63,401 nt of DNA from Comamonas sp. lk (lineage in GTDB: Bacteria; Pseudomonadota; Gammaproteobacteria; Burkholderiales; Burkholderiaceae_C). The notes beneath the pieces are model-generated. The model worked only from the letters and a program-made list of their open reading frames with translations. It did no database searches and was not told the DNA's origin. Position 1 is the stretch's first letter; the number at the start of each line of letters is the position of its first letter. The translations under genes and the position numbers were made by a program. Positions 52,001-61,160 of this stretch are shown one piece after another. The stretch is from positions 1-63,401 of the forward strand of contig CAMELV010000020.1 of assembly GCA_945925985.1 (NCBI GenBank), in the 5' to 3' direction.

Positions 52001-54007
52001 TTAACTACGATCAACCATCACTTCGTTTTGGTGGGCTAAATATACCCAATCCACCACTTCCCCGTTAGGTTGATAATCGCTCACGAGTAGCCGTAGCATG
52101 CCTCGAATTATAGGCACATCGTTCACGCTAACGGCCAAGTTGAGCGCATTCAACTGCTCATTCAACTGTGGCCAGGACAAAAATTTCTCATGTGCTTTCA
52201 TGATGCGAGTATGCTGAGTCGGTTTGGGATTGTCGCCAATCAATAACTCTTCATAAAGTTTTTCGCCGGGTCGCAAGCCCGTGACTCTGATTTCAATATC
52301 GCCACTCGGCCTGTCCTCAGATTTAACTGTCAGCCCAGATAACTCCACGATCCGAGTCGCCAGATCATAAATGCGCACCGGTTGGCCCATATCAAGTACA
52401 AACACATCACCGCCCGTGCCCATCGCACCAGCTTGTATCACCAGTTGAGCCGCTTCAGGGATGGTCATGAAATAGCGGGTGATGTCAGCGTGCGTTAGCG
52501 TGATGGGCCCGCCATTTTTGATCTGCTCGCGAAACAGCGGCACCACCGAACCACTGGAGCCCAGCACATTCCCAAAGCGCACCATTGAGAAACAGGTGCG
52601 CGCAGTAACTACCCGGCCTCCCTCGGCGGTGGCCGCCCGGTTTAACTCAGCAAGTGCCTGCAACACCATTTCCGCCAAGCGCTTGGTCGCGCCCATGATG
52701 TTGGTAGGCCGCACGGCCTTATCGGTGCTGATCAGCACAAAGTTTTGCACACCATTGCGGGCCGCAGCCTCAGCGCAGACCCGGGTGCCCAACACGTTGT
52801 TGCGCACACCCTCACTGGGGTTGTGCTCTACCAGGGGCACGTGCTTGTAGGCCGCAGCGTGGTACACCGTGTTGGGCTTCCAGGTGTCCATAATCTCGTG
52901 CATACGCACCTCATCACACACCGATGCCAGCAAGGGAACTATTTGCAATTTCTCGTTCTGGTCAGTTGGCGCGCCTGCCAGGATAACCTGAAGTTCTTGG
53001 TCAATTTGGTAAAGAGCAAACTCACTCATTTCCACCAACAGCAGCTTTTTCGGCTTCGTTTTAAGAATTTGACGACACAACTCGCTGCCGATGCTGCCAC
53101 CGGCGCCGGTCACCAGCACCGTCTTATTGTGCGTATTACGGTTGAGCAGTAAGCCATTGGGCTTGACGGGTTCACGGCCCAGCAGGTCGTCAATGTCCAG
53201 GTCGCGAACATCGCTCAAACTGACCCTGCCCGTGGCAATGTCGCTCAAACCCGGCAAAGTGCGCACCGTCAGTTTGTGGTGGGCCAACCCGGCCAAAATA
53301 TCGTTACGCCGCTGCCGAGAGACCGAGGGCAAGGCCAACAGCAAATCGGTCACGGCCACTTCAGTCAACAGTTCGTCCAGATCTTCCGGGTTGTAGATGG
53401 GTAAGCCATTGAGGACGTGGCCATGCAGGCGGTCGTCGTCATCCAAAAAGCCGACCACGCGCATATCTTGGCTGTTGGCCATGGCCGACGCCAGTTGCCG
53501 GCCCGCACTGCCCGCCCCGTAGATCATCACCTGCGGCAAGGTAGATTGTTTGATCCGGTTTTGGTACAAACTACCCAGCCACACACGGGCTGCGGCACGC
53601 GATGCGCCCACCAACACAAACAACAGCAAGGGCTGAATCAAGCCCACTGTGCGAGGTACGCCCTGCACGCCATAAAAGGTAAATACGGCTGCAAACACCA
53701 CGCCATACAGCAACATCGCGCGCGAAATAGCCATCATGGCGGGTAAGCCGCTGTAGCGAATAATGGCCCTATACAACCCAGACTTCACAAAAATGGGGAT
53801 TGCTGACAAAACCGAAACCCCCGCTGGCAACAACCACGGCGGCAAGTGTTCACCCGTCCACGGCACGAACGCACCTAAGCGAAGGTAAAAAGCCAACCAA
53901 GTGCTCAACAGGCACAGGCCCGCGTCGACCACCAAAACAATGGCTCGTTTACCAGAGCGTGGTATGGCCAGAATACGGTCGCCCAAATGCGTCAGAACAC
54001 TTTTCAC
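52001..54007 (-). CDS. Membrane-bound nucleotide-sugar 4,6-dehydratase, WbpM/FlaA1-like
   Basis: 668 residues. Four transmembrane segments occupy residues of about 20-130, followed by a Rossmann-like domain and a C-terminal SDR with TGAGGSIGSELCRQIL. The active-site region STDKAVRPTNIMGATKR has Met in the place of the usual Tyr, as in WbpM-like enzymes. It converts UDP-GlcNAc to the 4-keto-6-deoxy sugar. Last gene of the cluster, 19 bp behind the sugar transferase. Confidence 0.92.
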   Translation of the reverse strand: MKSVLTHLGDRILAIPRSGKRAIVLVVDAGLCLLSTWLAFYLRLGAFVPWTGEHLPPWLLPAGVSVLSAIPIFVKSGLYRAIIRYSGLPAMMAISRAMLLYGVVFAAVFTFYGVQGVPRTVGLIQPLLLFVLVGASRAAARVWLGSLYQNRIKQSTLPQVMIYGAGSAGRQLASAMANSQDMRVVGFLDDDDRLHGHVLNGLPIYNPEDLDELLTEVAVTDLLLALPSVSRQRRNDILAGLAHHKLTVRTLPGLSDIATGRVSLSDVRDLDIDDLLGREPVKPNGLLLNRNTHNKTVLVTGAGGSIGSELCRQILKTKPKKLLLVEMSEFALYQIDQELQVILAGAPTDQNEKLQIVPLLASVCDEVRMHEIMDTWKPNTVYHAAAYKHVPLVEHNPSEGVRNNVLGTRVCAEAAARNGVQNFVLISTDKAVRPTNIMGATKRLAEMVLQALAELNRAATAEGGRVVTARTCFSMVRFGNVLGSSGSVVPLFREQIKNGGPITLTHADITRYFMTIPEAAQLVIQAGAMGTGGDVFVLDMGQPVRIYDLATRIVELSGLTVKSEDRPSGDIEIRVTGLRPGEKLYEELLIGDNPKPTQHTRIMKAHEKFLSWPQLNEQLNALNLAVSVNDVPIIRGMLRLLVSDYQPNGEVVDWVYLAHQNEVMVDRS

Positions 54008-54026
54008 GAGGTCATCCCCACGGTAA

Positions 54027-54587
54027 TCAATGAGACACCCCGTCCCGCCTCAGCACCTTGACGAAAGTCAGCCACAAAATACGAATGTCAAACCACATCG
54101 ACTGGCGCTGCAAATAGGCCACATCCAGCTTGACCTTGTCTGGAATCGGCAACTCATCGCGGCCGTTGACTTGCGCCCAACCGGTCAGACCGGGCGCCAA
54201 AGTGTGCACATGCTGAGCCGTGCGCAAGGCAATCAAATCTTGCTGGTTAAACAGCGCGGGGCGGGGGCCCACAAAACTCATGTCGCCCGCCAGAATGCTC
54301 CACAGTTGCGGCAGTTCGTCCAAGCTGCTTTTGCGCAGAAAAGAACCAATCGGTGTCAAATACGCTTGGGGATTACCCAGCAAATGCGTGGCCACCGCCG
54401 GCGTACCGATCCACATACTGCGGAATTTGGGCATTTTAAAAATAACGTTGTTTCGGCCAACGCGGTCAGACCAATACAAGGCGGGGCCTTTAGACGTTAG
54501 GCGAACTGCAACAGCCACCAGCAACACTGGGACGAACAGGATAAGTGCTGCCAGGCAACCCAGCAAAATATCAAAAAGCCTTTTCAT
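54027..54587 (-). CDS. Initiating sugar transferase (short Bac_transf/WbpL-PglC type)
   Basis: 186 residues from the ATG at 54587, which overlaps the epimerase stop (ATGA). One N-terminal reentrant helix (FDILLGCLAALILFVPVLLV) and the core SDRVGRNNVIFKMPKFRSM, SSLDELPQLWSILAGDMSFV, GPRPAL. It transfers a phosphosugar to undecaprenyl phosphate and so starts the repeat unit. It is the short form without the extra membrane domain. Confidence 0.93.
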   Translation of the reverse strand: MKRLFDILLGCLAALILFVPVLLVAVAVRLTSKGPALYWSDRVGRNNVIFKMPKFRSMWIGTPAVATHLLGNPQAYLTPIGSFLRKSSLDELPQLWSILAGDMSFVGPRPALFNQQDLIALRTAQHVHTLAPGLTGWAQVNGRDELPIPDKVKLDVAYLQRQSMWFDIRILWLTFVKVLRRDGVSH

Positions 54588-55546
54588 ACCGCCATCGCCC
54601 GCCGCAAGCCTTCTTGCACAGACACCGGCGGCACCCAACCCAACACGCTGCGCGCCTTGGAAATATCCACCTGCAAATTACCACACAGGCGCTGCACCGC
54701 ATCTCCCTTGCCTAGCAACGAGGCCCCCGCCCGCAAAGCCCACACGGGTACTGGCAGCAAACGCGCTGGCACGCCGGCCGCTTGCGCCATGCCACGCACC
54801 AACTCGGTGGTAGACAGGTCTTGCCCGTCACTCACCAAGAAAGTCTGATTGGCCGCTTGCGGGTGAGTGATGCAGGTAACGATGAAATCCACCAGGTTGT
54901 CCAGCGCAACCAGGCTCCGCTGGTTCTGCACCGCGCCCAAAGGTAAGGGCCAACCGCGCTTCACGACGCGCATCAAAGCGGCAAAGTTGGCCCTAACGCC
55001 TGGGCCATATACCAAAGGCGGTCGGATGATGACCACATCCATGCCGGTGTCGGCGCTCAGTTGGCGCAAGCCCTGTTCGGCCTCCATCTTTGATAGCCCG
55101 TAGCCGTCTTGCGGGGCCGAGGCGTCTTGCTCGGTAAATGGCTGGCCCATTAAAGTGGCCTCGCCATTGACCTTGACCGAGCTGATAAACACAAAGCGCC
55201 GCGTGCCAACGGCAGCGGCCTGACACGCGAGCCGCAAGCTTGCTTGCACATTGACCCGCCTGAACTCCGCCAAGGGATCCCCCGCCATGTCGGCCATCAT
55301 ATGCACACGGGCCGCGGTATGCACCACAACTTCCACTCCAGACAGCGCAGCTGACCAATCTACAGGCCCAGTTAAGTCACCCAATGGAACATAACGGACA
55401 CCGGCAATGCCTTTAGCCGGGGCATGCCGAGTAATGCCCGACAGACTGTAGGCCGCACCTCGAGGCTGGCCCGCTTGCTGCAAGGCCAGTCGCTGCATCA
55501 GGGCAGCGCCTAGGAAACCCGTCGCGCCGGTAACGGCCAAGGCCAT
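54584..55546 (-). CDS. NAD-dependent epimerase/dehydratase (UDP-sugar 4-epimerase type)
   Basis: 320 residues from the ATG at 55546. TGATGFLGAALMQRL, then FISSVKVNGEAT and YGLSKMEAEQGLRQL (YxxxK), with RPPLVYGPGVRANF. The N-terminal overlap TGATG with the glycosyltransferase stop and ATGA overlap with the sugar transferase suit an operon. It likely makes or epimerises the first sugar for the transferase. Confidence 0.87.
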   Translation of the reverse strand: MALAVTGATGFLGAALMQRLALQQAGQPRGAAYSLSGITRHAPAKGIAGVRYVPLGDLTGPVDWSAALSGVEVVVHTAARVHMMADMAGDPLAEFRRVNVQASLRLACQAAAVGTRRFVFISSVKVNGEATLMGQPFTEQDASAPQDGYGLSKMEAEQGLRQLSADTGMDVVIIRPPLVYGPGVRANFAALMRVVKRGWPLPLGAVQNQRSLVALDNLVDFIVTCITHPQAANQTFLVSDGQDLSTTELVRGMAQAAGVPARLLPVPVWALRAGASLLGKGDAVQRLCGNLQVDISKARSVLGWVPPVSVQEGLRRAMAV

Positions 55547-56307
55547 CAAAGCGTCGGCCGCCGGAAAAACTGAAGAACTCTGGAGACCACTTTGTTCGCC
55601 ATAAACCGCCACCAAGAAAATCCCAAGCCAAGTGCCAAAAAGGCGCGCCTTATCTCAAGGTTTTGCTTCACTATGTTTGAAAGATTGCGGTTTGTGGTGC
55701 CCCCCATGCGCATGTGCACCAACACATTGGGAATGTAGTGGTTGCTGATGCGTCCCACCTCTAAAAAACGCGCCATCAGCTCAATGTCAGCCCCAATTTT
55801 GAACCTCAAATTAAAACTGCCCAAGCGTGCATACACCTCGCGGCGCACAAAAAAAGTGGGGTGCGGCGGGCACCAGCCACGGCCAAACAAACCGGGTAGA
55901 AATGGCGCGGAACGCCAATAACGCACGGTCTTGGAAACATCGTTCTGCTGAACGTAGCACAGGTCGCCGTAACAACAATCTGCCCCGCTAGCATCAAATG
56001 CCGCCGCTACCAAAGCCAACACTTCCGAAGTTGGATAAAAATCATCGGCGTTAATGAAGCCAATGACCTCTCCAGTGGCCAGAGCAATACCTTTGTTCAT
56101 GGCATCGTAAATGCCTTTGTCCGGCTCCGAAACGACTTTGGTGACATGTGCACCTACAGCTGCAACAACCGCTAATGTGCGGTCGGTTGATCCTCCGTCA
56201 ACAATAATGTGTTCAATGTCTCCATAGGTTTGTGCGCGCACTGATAGCAGCGTGTCGGCGATTGTTTTTTCTGAGTTGTAGCATACGGTGATGATCGATA
56301 GTTTCAT
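55546..56307 (-). CDS. Family 2 glycosyltransferase
   Basis: 253 residues from the ATG at 56307 (ATGA overlap with the upstream stop). LSIITVCYNSEKTIADTLLSV, HIIVDGGSTDRT, and INADDFYP with the DxD-like metal motif are clear GT2 features. It adds one sugar, acceptor unknown. The end is basic and hydrophobic, as if membrane-attached. Confidence 0.92.
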   Translation of the reverse strand: MKLSIITVCYNSEKTIADTLLSVRAQTYGDIEHIIVDGGSTDRTLAVVAAVGAHVTKVVSEPDKGIYDAMNKGIALATGEVIGFINADDFYPTSEVLALVAAAFDASGADCCYGDLCYVQQNDVSKTVRYWRSAPFLPGLFGRGWCPPHPTFFVRREVYARLGSFNLRFKIGADIELMARFLEVGRISNHYIPNVLVHMRMGGTTNRNLSNIVKQNLEIRRAFLALGLGFSWWRFMANKVVSRVLQFFRRPTL

Positions 56308-57467
56308 TTGCACTCCGCACTTGTCATCATCAGGGCAGCAAATTCAAGCGCAAATTTTTTCATCTGAATAGAAGCCTGCTGTGCAGCAAAAGAACCCCTT
56401 TGCTCCCGCTCTAATTGTCCTGCCGGCAAAAATTCATCCAAAATACGACTCAACTGATCTGGCGAATTTTCATCAAAAAACAGGGCATCTGCCCGCTGTT
56501 CCCTGTGGACTCGCAGTGACGACAAAATCATGGGCGTTCCCATTGCCTTTGCCTCCTCAACCGTCGTACTCCAACCCTCGAATGTTGACGGATTGATCAC
56601 GGCCGCGCATGAGCGCATCAGGGGGGGAATATGAGCATGCGGAATTAATCCTAACAAGCGAAAGTTCTGCTCTAAACCGCTCGATTCGATCATTCGTCGA
56701 AGCCTGGGGAAATGCGCGGGATCACGCGGATCAGCCTGTTTTCCTGATGCCGCAACCACGACTTCGCGCCCTCTCGCTTTCAAAAGCTGAAGTGCATACA
56801 TGACACACTCGTGATTTTTATGTTTCCAAAATTGATTCGGCAAGAAGAAAAAAGTCTCTGGTAGTCCATAGCCATCCGCGACGGATCTTGCGCCTACCCC
56901 ATCAATATCGTTGGCTGGCACCGCAAAACTTACAACATGGGTGCGGCCGTGGGTGCTGGGATAAAACCGCTCACAGTCTTTCCTTGCGTCGTCACTGCTC
57001 AACATGACCTGACGACCGCTCAGGATTTGAGCTCTAAATCCGATTTCCCGCTTCCAATAGGCCTTGAAATCGAACAAATGCCTGAGGTAGCGGTGCTGAA
57101 AATCAGGAATCCAAGCCACCGCCGGCACCGGGAAACGCCAACCATAAAACTGCGCAGCTTCAAAAACGACGTTGATGTCGTGCGCAGCAAACGCTGTCGC
57201 TGCGGCCTGATCGCGGCCCGTGAGCAGCGCCTGTCGTAAACGTCGTGCTTTATTGGCTTCATTGAACGCTGCATTGCGTACAACACCTACCCCCGCGATA
57301 TGCTCGAAAGGCGCCGCATACTTTTCATCAATGTCAGTGCCAAAAAACAAGACCGGCTGCACGCGGCCACGCGCATGCTCGGTGAGCGCCCGGACCAGGT
57401 TGAGCAGATAGTTGTACCCGCCGGTCCAGTTCTCGCCGCCAATCAGGGTAAATGCAACTCGGATCAC
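56304..57467 (-). CDS. Family 4 glycosyltransferase
   Basis: 387 residues from a GTG at 57467, which overlaps the preceding stop (GTGA); longer frames would invade the upstream gene. The GT-B fold shows FTLIGGENWTGGYNYLLNL at the N-terminus, FLPNQFWKHKNHECVMYALQLL and FEGWSTTVEEAKAMGTPMI with the two glutamates of the EX7E type. It transfers a sugar from a nucleotide donor in the O-unit assembly. Confidence 0.9.
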   Translation of the reverse strand: MIRVAFTLIGGENWTGGYNYLLNLVRALTEHARGRVQPVLFFGTDIDEKYAAPFEHIAGVGVVRNAAFNEANKARRLRQALLTGRDQAAATAFAAHDINVVFEAAQFYGWRFPVPAVAWIPDFQHRYLRHLFDFKAYWKREIGFRAQILSGRQVMLSSDDARKDCERFYPSTHGRTHVVSFAVPANDIDGVGARSVADGYGLPETFFFLPNQFWKHKNHECVMYALQLLKARGREVVVAASGKQADPRDPAHFPRLRRMIESSGLEQNFRLLGLIPHAHIPPLMRSCAAVINPSTFEGWSTTVEEAKAMGTPMILSSLRVHREQRADALFFDENSPDQLSRILDEFLPAGQLEREQRGSFAAQQASIQMKKFALEFAALMMTSAECK

Positions 57468-58414
57468 GGCGACACTCCCCTTTGACCCTGGAACCAGCTT
57501 ACATAGGCGGCCATCCCGTCGTCGACAGGAACCGCCCAGGCAAATCCCAACTGACTGAGCCGGGTGGCGTTCGCCACCAAGCTGAATGGATCGCCGGGCC
57601 GGGACTGACCCGAGAAATGGAAGGTATCCAAAGCGTCCGGCAGCTGCCAATGCCGCGCGATGCCGCTTGCAATCTGACGCACACTGCTTGCTGTGCCTGT
57701 GCCAACGTTGACGACCGCTATGGAGTCGCTGGTATGTGCGGCCAACAAGTCGAGTGCGCGGACCACGTCCCGCACGTCAGTCCAGTCGCGCAGTTCATTG
57801 CCGCTACCGCCGAGCACCAGTGGTCGCTTACCCGTGGCGAGGCGCGCACAAATGTCCCACAGCAGCTGCTTTTTGAGTTCGGCACCAAATACCGAAAACA
57901 GCCGACCAATGGTCATCCGCAAGCCATAGCTGGCAGCATAGGATCGACACAACTCTTCCATGATGCGTTTGTGATACCCATAGGGTGAGTACGGTGTCAG
58001 CGTGGCGTCTTCGGCAATCGGGCCGTCATGGCCAGATCCATAGACTGCGGCACTGGAAACAGCCACCAGCCTCGCCTGCGGTGCATCGATGCGCAACCAC
58101 TCAAGCAGTTCGGCGGTGGTTGCCACAGTGCGAAAGAAGTCTTCACGCGGGTTGGCAATGGCGACACCAACTGACGAGCCCCCAGCGAGGTGGTAAACCA
58201 CGTCGGGGGTCCCGCCAGCTTGCTGCAGCAGTCGCAAGTTACCCGACTGGATATCGCCATTAAGCCAATGGGTCACACCCCAAGAGGCAGCCTCCGGAGC
58301 GGGCCAAATTCCATGGCCAAGGCCCATGACCTGATGGCCTTGGCGCGCAAGCCATCGCGCCAAGTGCTTGCCGATAAAGCCGTGCGCGCCAGTGATAAGG
58401 ACGTTCGACATCAT
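57464..58414 (-). CDS. NAD-dependent sugar epimerase/reductase
   Basis: 316 residues from the ATG at 58414 (TGATG join with the methyltransferase stop). LITGAHGFIGKHLARWLA, VSSAAVYGSGHDGPI, YGYHKRIMEELC (YxxxK) and NELRDWTDVRDVVRAL are seen. The last pattern is frequent in GDP-mannose 4,6-dehydratase/reductase-like enzymes. The sugar product is not determined. Confidence 0.87.
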   Translation of the reverse strand: MMSNVLITGAHGFIGKHLARWLARQGHQVMGLGHGIWPAPEAASWGVTHWLNGDIQSGNLRLLQQAGGTPDVVYHLAGGSSVGVAIANPREDFFRTVATTAELLEWLRIDAPQARLVAVSSAAVYGSGHDGPIAEDATLTPYSPYGYHKRIMEELCRSYAASYGLRMTIGRLFSVFGAELKKQLLWDICARLATGKRPLVLGGSGNELRDWTDVRDVVRALDLLAAHTSDSIAVVNVGTGTASSVRQIASGIARHWQLPDALDTFHFSGQSRPGDPFSLVANATRLSQLGFAWAVPVDDGMAAYVSWFQGQRGVSP

Positions 58415-59262
58415 CAGGGCCGTTGGGCGATGAAGGAGTAAAGCCGACCGGGGCGGCGGTCTATGCGCCCCAACACGCGGCGCGCCACAGCCCACAGAGG
58501 AGCCTGGCCCAGCAGGCCGGCCACCAGTCCCTTGGCCCCCGGAAACCGACGCGTAATCCGGGCTGCGAGTTCTTCCTTCAGGCTGGCCTCTGTGTAGGGC
58601 GCGTAGTTGATAACACTTTCAAATGGCGCGAGTACTCTGGAGAGCCGAAAGCCCGCAGCGCGAATAGCAGCTTCGTACTGCTGCAACAGGAAGGCGTTTT
58701 CGCCACCATAAAGCTTGTGTAGCGGATGCAAATCGAGGAAAGCCGGCAAGTCTTCGGGCCGCGAGATCACATGCTCGCGCACCGCTAGCAGGCGGCCGCC
58801 CGGCTTCAAGACGCGCAAAAACTCACGGCAGGCTGCTGCCAGATCGCTGGTGTGATGCAAAACGGCCCTGGCAAACACCACGTCGAATTGCGCGTCCGCA
58901 AACGGCAGCCGCTCGGAAAACTCTTGGTTGACCTCAATCGGCAAACCGCTGGCTGCTGCCAGACCACGAATTGCCTGAGCACCCACCAGAGCGCTCGGAT
59001 CGGGCTCAAGCGCCGTCACTGCAAAGCCGTCTTTGGCAAGCGCGTAACTTGCAATACCGCGCCCTGCGCCAACGTCCAGCGCCCGGCCCGGTGCGGGCGG
59101 CAACAGTGCCCGGATAGCCTGCCACTCTTCGCTGCGCGAGTAGCGGTCTGCCGAGGCAGGCAGGGGGTCGTCGTAATAGGCAGCTAGCACCAGTTCCTGC
59201 TGCTCGGGCTGCTGGCGCAGCCATTGGACGGCCTGCTCCCAAGTATTAAACTCTATTCCCAT
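58414..59262 (-). CDS. Class I SAM-dependent methyltransferase
   Basis: 282 residues from the ATG at 59262, overlapping the acyltransferase gene by 17 bases. ALDVGAGRGIASYALAKDGF is motif I, FDVVFARAVLHHTSDL the following acidic/aromatic region, and LKPGGRLLAVREH the later motif. It probably methylates a sugar or the end of the glycan chain, judging by its neighbours. Confidence 0.87.
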   Translation of the reverse strand: MGIEFNTWEQAVQWLRQQPEQQELVLAAYYDDPLPASADRYSRSEEWQAIRALLPPAPGRALDVGAGRGIASYALAKDGFAVTALEPDPSALVGAQAIRGLAAASGLPIEVNQEFSERLPFADAQFDVVFARAVLHHTSDLAAACREFLRVLKPGGRLLAVREHVISRPEDLPAFLDLHPLHKLYGGENAFLLQQYEAAIRAAGFRLSRVLAPFESVINYAPYTEASLKEELAARITRRFPGAKGLVAGLLGQAPLWAVARRVLGRIDRRPGRLYSFIAQRP

Positions 59263-59848
59263 CGATACTCTCTTGATTATCATTTATGCGGCGCACGATG
59301 CGGGCCGGGTTACCCACGACAACCACGTCAGCCGGAACATCTTGAGTAACTATTGCCCCAGCGCCAATAATTGAACGCGCGCCAATTCGTACGCCGCGCA
59401 TGATCATCGCACCTGCACCAATCCATACATCCTCTTCAATCGCTATAGGCCGTCCACCTAAATCAATATGGTTAGGATGACCGCGAGTTGAAATTTCAAC
59501 GAACTGCTTATGTCGCCGAATCGGATCAATCGGATGTGTTAACGAGTCAAATATATTCACATTATGAGAAATCAAGACCCGATCTTTAATCGTTATCTCC
59601 GCAGCAGACCAAATTCGTGCGCCGGGACCAATAAAGCACCAATTACCGATGCGAATTTGACCGCCATGAGCAAAAACAAATAATTCCCCTTCGATGCGGG
59701 AATTTCGACCAATGCGGATTCCAAAGCTATGCTGACCGGCATTGAGAATCTTTGCTGACGAAGAGACCGTCGATTGCGGCTCCAACACACAAGTAGGTCG
59801 CCCCAAAAGACGCCTGATATAGAAATGCAAATTCACTTTTAAGTCCAA
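59246..59848 (-). CDS. Hexapeptide-repeat acyltransferase (left-handed beta helix)
   Basis: 200 residues. Hexapeptide repeats are visible as IRIGRNSRIEG, IRIGNWCFIGPGARIWSAAEITIKD and VWIGAGAMIMRGVRIGARSI, and the C-terminal IIGAGAIVTQDVPADVVVVGNPARI. Such enzymes add acetyl groups to sugars, with a His in the HNVNIFDSLTHP segment as catalytic residue. The base composition begins to turn AT-rich here. Confidence 0.9.
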   Translation of the reverse strand: MDLKVNLHFYIRRLLGRPTCVLEPQSTVSSSAKILNAGQHSFGIRIGRNSRIEGELFVFAHGGQIRIGNWCFIGPGARIWSAAEITIKDRVLISHNVNIFDSLTHPIDPIRRHKQFVEISTRGHPNHIDLGGRPIAIEEDVWIGAGAMIMRGVRIGARSIIGAGAIVTQDVPADVVVVGNPARIVRRINDNQESIDGNRV

Positions 59849-59901
59849 AAAATCTTTAGGTTGGTGCCAAAACTAAGTACAGAGCAATTTCCCATCGCAG
59901 G

Positions 59902-60993
59902 CTAAAAGTGCCCCACAAGACAAACAAAATCAGCCCACTGCGTAGTCTTGCTGTAGTGTTCACTCACCATTTTTTTACCCTGCGAGGCAATTGCGTCCAA
60001 CGCAACGGGGTTTGCCAAAGCACGTTGAATAACCTCCTTGGCCCCACCCCCCCCCTCATAAAGCAACATAGTCTTTTCACCCTGAATTCCATCGGGATAT
60101 CTGCCCTGATCAGAAACCAACAGCGCACCACATCCCATTGCCTCAAAACAGCGCATGTTGCCACGATCCCGGCCAGCCATATCGACCGCGCCATTCAAAA
60201 CGATTTTTGCTTGCGAAAGCATCGTGTACAGCTCGCGCCCAAATACCGGCTCATGGCTAACTGCACGTATATTCGATGGACGGCGATGTGCTGCGAGTGG
60301 CAGAAGATAGCCGAGCGCTGACTCCGCCAAACGTGTGAGTCTGGAACGATCAAGGCAGAAAACCACATTCAGTCGTTCCCGCATTGAAGAAACGGCCTCA
60401 AGAATCACCGCGCGCTGGCGATGGTGACGGGAATAGCCCCCGACAAAAAGCACATCAATTGGCCGATCAGTGTTCGCGGCATAAGCATCCATCTCAGGAT
60501 CGTGTGCCGGCGAAAAATACTCTGCGTGCCAACCGCGCTGCCGGTAACCTTCAAGGATGCTTGGAAAATTACACACCACCAAGTCGTAGGCTGAAAAATC
60601 TGCGCCCGGTGAAGGCGCAGCCCTCCAAGCTATAGCCTTTTTTACACAACCGGGCAAACTGCGCACAAAGTCACTTTGGTAACGCATGGGGTCGAGGTTG
60701 TAGAACACTTCAGTTCTGTGACTCTCAATCTGTGCAAGCAGGATGCTCGCAAGACTTACCTTAGAGCGCATGCCCTGTTCTTGCGCCCACCGTCGCTGAA
60801 GTTGTTCATCATCGCCGTTGGTGAAAAAGGCAGCGGTTTCGCGATTAAGCACAGGCTTTAAGAAATGGCAGGCTCCAAAACGGTCGCCGAGAAAAACATC
60901 TATTTGTGATACAAACGAAATGCAATTTTGTGTCAGCCCACGTAAGCGTGGAATATAAGCCGGATAAAGCCCGGAATTTTGGAATAGCCTCAT
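59902..60993 (-). CDS. Glycosyltransferase, CgeB/GT1-like
   Basis: 363 residues. The C-terminal part DVLFVGGYSRHHRQRAVIL, then GRDRGNMRCFEAMGCGALLVSD and LYEGGGGAKEVI, are typical of the CgeB-like glycosyltransferase family (Glyco_trans_1_2). No membrane segment is seen. The start overlaps the stop of a 56-codon frame in ATGA fashion, so it is translated within the operon. Confidence 0.82.
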   Translation of the reverse strand: MRLFQNSGLYPAYIPRLRGLTQNCISFVSQIDVFLGDRFGACHFLKPVLNRETAAFFTNGDDEQLQRRWAQEQGMRSKVSLASILLAQIESHRTEVFYNLDPMRYQSDFVRSLPGCVKKAIAWRAAPSPGADFSAYDLVVCNFPSILEGYRQRGWHAEYFSPAHDPEMDAYAANTDRPIDVLFVGGYSRHHRQRAVILEAVSSMRERLNVVFCLDRSRLTRLAESALGYLLPLAAHRRPSNIRAVSHEPVFGRELYTMLSQAKIVLNGAVDMAGRDRGNMRCFEAMGCGALLVSDQGRYPDGIQGEKTMLLYEGGGGAKEVIQRALANPVALDAIASQGKKMVSEHYSKTTQWADFVCLVGHF

Positions 60994-61160
60994 GACGGCA
61001 CCTGCTCGTTATCGTCAGGAAGATGGCTATCACATAGGGGGGCTGGCTTCAGAAGCAGGATTGAAACCAGCGGCGTAAGCGCAAAGCCTCTAATAACGAA
61101 TATTGTCATTGGAAATATAAATTTCAATGTCTGCTCACGCTGCGTGCTAGTTTTTTTCAT
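60990..61160 (-). CDS. Small coupled reading frame, 56 residues with one hydrophobic segment
   Basis: The ATG at 61160 lies in the end of the wzy-like gene (14-base overlap) and the stop overlaps the glycosyltransferase start (ATGA). The product, MKKTSTQREQTLKFIFPMTI and then an arginine-containing hydrophobic run FVIRGFALTPLVSILLL, could be one transmembrane helix. It may be a remnant of a flippase N-terminus or a genuine small membrane protein. I do not recognise a family. Confidence 0.45.
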   Translation of the reverse strand: MKKTSTQREQTLKFIFPMTIFVIRGFALTPLVSILLLKPAPLCDSHLPDDNEQVPS

